NCBI GenBank assembly: GCA_021200345.1
Contig: JAJQGR010000074.1
Coordinates: 1-8,902, forward strand
Direction of reading: 5' to 3'
DNA: 8,902 bases
Origin: Lachnospiraceae bacterium
GTDB taxonomy: Bacteria > Bacillota > Clostridia > Lachnospirales > Lachnospiraceae
Position numbers and translations under genes: made by a program. Shown piece after piece: positions 5,762 to 8,902 of this stretch; positions within the stretch are counted from its first letter, which is position 1, and the number at the start of each line of letters is the position of its first letter. The notes under the pieces were generated by a model. That model had not been told where the DNA came from and made no database searches. It was given only the letters and a program-made list of their open reading frames with translations.

Positions 5762-7567
5762 TTAATCGTCAGGCATATCATACCACGGCATTGACACAGC
5801 TACATTTGTCATGCATCCATGCCAATATTGCTTCTGCGGAATCTCCCACGCATGATGATCCGTATGCAGCAGCTGATGCGCCTTATGCCCATTGGGCTCG
5901 CCCATAAAATTCTCATAAAGCTTCTGCACATCCACATTCTCATGAGAGAAACGGATGGAGGCATTTTCGTCAAGATTTCGAAGGGTGCCGCCCCGCACTG
6001 CCGCCAGCTCCTCTCCGTCATGGATGGGCTGCCCGCCGCCACCCGCGCAGCCGCCCGGGCAGGCCATGATTTCCACAAAATCATAATGCACGTCGCCCCG
6101 TTTCAGCGCTTCGATCAGCTTCCTGGTATTACCCAGTCCGCTGGTCACCGCCGTCTTAATCTCCAGATCTTTGATATGATATACCGCCTCCGTCCAGCCC
6201 TGCTGATAGACCGCCGGTCTGGTCTCTTTGAAAATATCAATATCCGGGTTTTCTCCAACAATCAGATAGTACGCGCTGCGAAGGGCCGCCTCCATGACGC
6301 CGCCGGTGGTGCCGAAAATCACGCCCGCGCCGGTGCCGTCCTGCATCAGCTGATCGCACTCCACGTCCTTTAGGCTCTTCGGATCGATGTGCGCTGTGCG
6401 GATCATACGGTTCAGCTCTCTGGTGGTCAGAGAGATATCCACGTCATGTCCCTGGTACTCCTCATAGAAGAGTTCCATATTGACCTCACCCTTTTTTGCG
6501 GTACAGGGCATAATGGAAACAGTGACCATATCCTCCGGGGCTACCCCGATCTGCTCAGCAAAGAAAGTCTTCATGGTCGCGCCAAACATCTGCTGAGGAG
6601 ATTTGGCGCTGGACAGACGGTCCGTCAGCTCCGGGTACTGGGACTTGATAAACCGGACCCATCCCGGACAGCAGGAGGTAAACATGGGCATCTTCGCCGT
6701 ATCCCCTCTTAAGAAGCGGTCAATAAACTCTGTCCCCTCCTCCATAATCGTCAGATCCGCGCTGAATACCGTGTCAAACACATAGTCAAAACCGATCTGG
6801 CGAAGGGCGTCCGCGATCTTTCCCATGGTAGCTTCCTCTCTGGAAAGTCCCAGCTCTTCACCCCAGGCCGCACGCACCGCCGGAGCCACCTGTACCACGG
6901 TGATCTTTCTCCTGTCGCCGATGGCATCCCATACATCGTCCGTGTCGTCCCGCTCACGTAAAGCGCCTACCGGGCAATGGGTAATGCACTGCCCGCAGAG
7001 GGTACACTCGGTGTCCTCGATCTTACGGCCGCCGCGCACTTTCACGCTGAGTCTGTCGGAGGTACCGTTGGTATCCCAGATATGGATGCCCTGCACCTTA
7101 TCACAGATCTCCACACAGCGCATGCACTTGATACACTTGCTGTTATCCCTGATCAGCGGGAATTTGCGGTTCCAGTCGGATTTCTCAATATGCTTCTCAA
7201 AGGGCACGTCCAGGACGTTCAGTTCCTTCGCGGTGCTCTGCAGAGAACAATTTTCATTACGAATACAGAAAGCGCAGTTGGTCTCGTGCTGACTTAAGAG
7301 CATCTGTACGTTCTTTTTGCGGTTTTTGATGACCTTGGGACTGTTGGTGGAAACCACCATGCCCTCCTCCACCACGTTGTTGCAGGAGGCCACCAGCTTT
7401 TCCTTGCCCTCGATCTCCACCACACAAACGCGGCAGGAGCCCAGCTCATTCAAATCCTTTAAATAACACAGAGTGGGAATCCGGATCCCCGCCTGCCTGG
7501 CTGCTTCTAAAATGGTGGTTCCCTCAGGAACAGACACCTGTATTTTGTCGATTGTCAGGTTTACCAT
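5762..7567 (-). CDS. hydA: [FeFe]-hydrogenase catalytic subunit, multi-cluster type
   Basis: Cytoplasmic iron-only hydrogenase interconverting protons and H2, with 601 residues. Modules in order: a [2Fe-2S] ferredoxin-like domain with C34, C45, C48, C62; a His-Cys [4Fe-4S] site with H94, C98, C101, C107; a 2x[4Fe-4S] ferredoxin domain with C145/C148/C151/C155 and C188/C191/C194/C198; then the H-cluster domain. H-cluster motifs are TSCCPGW (C299 as the likely proton-relay Cys, C300 as ligand), MPCTAKKGE (M353, C355, K358) and MACPGGCAGGGG (M501, C503, C507). E277 and E280 fit the proton-path glutamates, and a small-subunit-like helix region follows at about 535-575. All catalytic residues are present, so the enzyme should be active. 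The layout equals Clostridium CpI, but about 30 extra residues with C585 follow the usual LLHT end. The start overlaps the upstream oxidoreductase gene by 7 bases, suggesting a stoichiometric complex or electron partner. Whether it bifurcates electrons cannot be told here. Confidence 0.96.
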   Translation of the reverse strand: MVNLTIDKIQVSVPEGTTILEAARQAGIRIPTLCYLKDLNELGSCRVCVVEIEGKEKLVASCNNVVEEGMVVSTNSPKVIKNRKKNVQMLLSQHETNCAFCIRNENCSLQSTAKELNVLDVPFEKHIEKSDWNRKFPLIRDNSKCIKCMRCVEICDKVQGIHIWDTNGTSDRLSVKVRGGRKIEDTECTLCGQCITHCPVGALRERDDTDDVWDAIGDRRKITVVQVAPAVRAAWGEELGLSREEATMGKIADALRQIGFDYVFDTVFSADLTIMEEGTEFIDRFLRGDTAKMPMFTSCCPGWVRFIKSQYPELTDRLSSAKSPQQMFGATMKTFFAEQIGVAPEDMVTVSIMPCTAKKGEVNMELFYEEYQGHDVDISLTTRELNRMIRTAHIDPKSLKDVECDQLMQDGTGAGVIFGTTGGVMEAALRSAYYLIVGENPDIDIFKETRPAVYQQGWTEAVYHIKDLEIKTAVTSGLGNTRKLIEALKRGDVHYDFVEIMACPGGCAGGGGQPIHDGEELAAVRGGTLRNLDENASIRFSHENVDVQKLYENFMGEPNGHKAHQLLHTDHHAWEIPQKQYWHGCMTNVAVSMPWYDMPDD

Positions 7568-8902
7568 ACGCTTGTCCGCCCTCCTTTGAATGCTCCATAC
7601 CCAAAGTGGTCACAGTGCAGGCAGCGGCCCGCTTCCTGTGAACACTCTTTTTTCGTCATCGGGATCTCCACACCATCGAAATCGCAGGCCCGCTCACAGG
7701 CTTCTCTCTCATTGATGTTCACTCTGCCGCAGGGGGTGCGGTCGTCAATATTGGGAATCGGAATCTCCACATCACAGGAGATGGGATGGTGATAGCCTAA
7801 ATATGTATCAATACTTGCCGCCGCCACTTTGGCAGCGCCCACCGCCTTAATCACAGTTGCCGGTCCGGAGGAGCAGTCGCCCGCGGTAAAGACACCGGGC
7901 ATCCCCTTTACAGCCGCGGTCTTATCCGCCTGGAAGCGTCCCCTGGAAACAGGTGCACCCGCCGCCTCAAAATGCTGATACTCAATGTCCTGGCCGATTG
8001 CCACGATCACCGTCTGACAGGGAATGAGAACATCCTCCTCACCGGTAGGCTTCACGCTGGCTCTTCCGCCCTTGATGGTGCTGATCATCTGGGGCCTCGC
8101 CCATAATCCGTATGCCCTTCCTTCCTCATTGACAGCGATTTTCACAGGTGCCATCAGCGTACGCATTTCCACGCCCTCCGCCATGGCGCCCTCAATCTCC
8201 GCAGGCAGTGCGGTCATATCCGCCACTCTGCGGCGATATACGATAGATACCTTTTTGGCTCCCAGACGGACAGCGGTACGCACCGCGTCCATGGAGACGT
8301 TGCCGCCGCCAACCACCACAACTTCCTGACCGGTCAGATCCACAGGAGTACCCATACCTACGCCGCGCAAAAGCTTCACCGCGGAGATCACGCCCTGGGC
8401 GTCCTCCCCCTCGACCTCCAGCTTTTTGTCCGTGCTGGCGCCGATGGTGATAAGCACGGCGTCATACTGCTTTCTTAAATCATCCATGGTGATGTCTTCA
8501 CCGATTCTGGTATTGTAAACAACCTCCACGCCGGTCTTTAAAATGGCCGCGATATCCTGATCCAGCCGGTCCTTGGGCAGTCGGTAATTGGGAATGCCAT
8601 ATCTTAACATGCCGCCCAGCTTGGGCAGCATCTCATAAACAACGGTCTGGTGCCCCATAAGCTGTAAATAATAAGCCGTTGTCAAACCGCAGGGACCGCC
8701 GCCGATAATCGCCACCCGCTTGCCTGTAGACTCCGCGCAGCTGGGCGGCTCCACTTCACCCGCGTAGTCCGCCGCCATCCGCTTCAGACCGCGGATATTC
8801 ACCGCATCGTCCACGATTCTGCGCCGGCACTTGGTGTCACAGGGATGATCACAGATAAAACCGCAGGTGGTGGGGAACGGGTTGTCTTTGCGAATCAGGC
8901 GG
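7561..8902 (-). CDS. GltD/NfnB-like FAD-dependent NAD(P)H oxidoreductase with FeS clusters (N-terminus outside window)
   Basis: Flavoprotein that moves electrons between NAD(P)H and FeS partners. There are 446 complete codons with no start inside the window. Counting from the first full codon, C13, C17, C21 and C25 (CGFICDHPCDTKC) form the cluster motif of the N-terminal GltD/DPD-type domain; a GTG at 8814 is in frame but lies after this motif, so it is not the true start. The FAD-binding GGGPCG is at 67-72, and the NAD(P)-binding VVVVGGGNVSMDA is near 194-206. YRRR at 222-225 favours NADP(H), and the second FAD motif TAGDCSSGPA is near 339. The C-terminus carries extra cysteines and a final RCLHC. 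It is related to glutamate synthase small subunit and the NfnB/StnC-type subunits, but no GltB gene is seen. Overlap with hydA implies it is the hydrogenase's redox partner. It may be longer, for example fused to a NuoF-like part, beyond base 8902. Confidence 0.92.
   Translation of the reverse strand, partial: RLIRKDNPFPTTCGFICDHPCDTKCRRRIVDDAVNIRGLKRMAADYAGEVEPPSCAESTGKRVAIIGGGPCGLTTAYYLQLMGHQTVVYEMLPKLGGMLRYGIPNYRLPKDRLDQDIAAILKTGVEVVYNTRIGEDITMDDLRKQYDAVLITIGASTDKKLEVEGEDAQGVISAVKLLRGVGMGTPVDLTGQEVVVVGGGNVSMDAVRTAVRLGAKKVSIVYRRRVADMTALPAEIEGAMAEGVEMRTLMAPVKIAVNEEGRAYGLWARPQMISTIKGGRASVKPTGEEDVLIPCQTVIVAIGQDIEYQHFEAAGAPVSRGRFQADKTAAVKGMPGVFTAGDCSSGPATVIKAVGAAKVAAASIDTYLGYHHPISCDVEIPIPNIDDRTPCGRVNINEREACERACDFDGVEIPMTKKECSQEAGRCLHCDHFGYGAFKGGRTSVW
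7579..7587 (-). promoter_or_regulatory. Ribosome binding site of the hydrogenase gene, inside the oxidoreductase gene
   Basis: On the minus strand AAAGGAGGG lies 11 bases before the ATG at 7567-7565, within the last codons of the upstream gene. The stop of that gene (7563-7561) lies past the hydrogenase start, so reinitiation coupling is likely. The spacing is slightly long but the site is strong, and it fixes this start. Confidence 0.7.

Noticed and set aside
5819..6373. Long plus-strand open frame of 184 codons opposite the hydrogenase gene
   Set aside because: It lies entirely antisense to conserved H-cluster coding sequence in GC-rich DNA, has no ribosome site or recognisable domain, and is explained by codon bias of the real gene.
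6825..7292. Plus-strand open frame of 155 codons opposite the hydrogenase N-terminal cluster domains
   Set aside because: Shadow of the ferredoxin-like modules on the minus strand; no family features of its own.
1..8902. CRISPR array, tRNA, rRNA, insertion sequence or phage gene
   Set aside because: No spaced direct repeats, cloverleaf-like sequence, transposase or integrase motif was seen on either strand.

Overview
The window looks like chromosomal DNA of an anaerobic, fermentative Firmicute, most likely a gut Clostridia or Lachnospiraceae relative. The grounds are a Cys-rich [FeFe]-hydrogenase, a phosphotransferase (PTS) beta-glucoside operon under a BglG/LicT-type antiterminator, strong GGAGG ribosome binding sites and a Gram-positive style lipoprotein. 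This assignment is inferred from gene content only. Every gene I can support lies on the minus strand, so the biological order runs from base 8902 down to base 1.

Right part (8902-5762): the end of a GltD/NfnB-like FAD-NAD(P)H oxidoreductase, open at the window edge, overlaps by 7 bases a complete 601-residue [FeFe]-hydrogenase with [2Fe-2S], His-Cys, 2x[4Fe-4S] and H-cluster modules. The pair suggests a hydrogenase wired to NAD(P)H through a flavoprotein. A hairpin terminator at 5700-5738 closes the unit.

Middle part (5690-1053): a self-contained beta-glucoside operon. It has phased A/T tracts, a TTGACA/extended -10 promoter, a ribonucleic antiterminator (RAT) that shares bases with a long terminator hairpin, a LicT-type antiterminator gene, a separate EIIA gene, an EIIBC permease gene and a GH1 6-phospho-beta-glucosidase gene, ending at a perfect 12-bp hairpin. 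In the inferred working model, EIIBC with EIIA imports and phosphorylates a beta-glucoside such as cellobiose, arbutin or salicin, the GH1 enzyme cleaves the 6-phosphate product, and the antiterminator, controlled by PTS phosphorylation, lets transcription pass the leader terminator when sugar is present. A second TTGACA promoter-like site before EIIA could bypass the leader switch.

Left part (964-1): an ABC-transporter substrate-binding lipoprotein of the NMT1/SsuA type, cut by the window edge close to its C-terminus. Its ligand is unknown.

Sample hand counts of 60-base rows give about 58% G+C in both flanks (rows 301 and 7921) but 35-52% in the sugar operon (rows 1501, 1741, 2041, 4801, 5041). 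The sugar operon therefore looks like a cassette placed between the hydrogenase unit and the lipoprotein gene. No RNA genes, CRISPR arrays or insertion sequences were seen. No gene-free stretch exceeds 300 bases; the longest is 5471-5761, and it is filled with regulatory structure.
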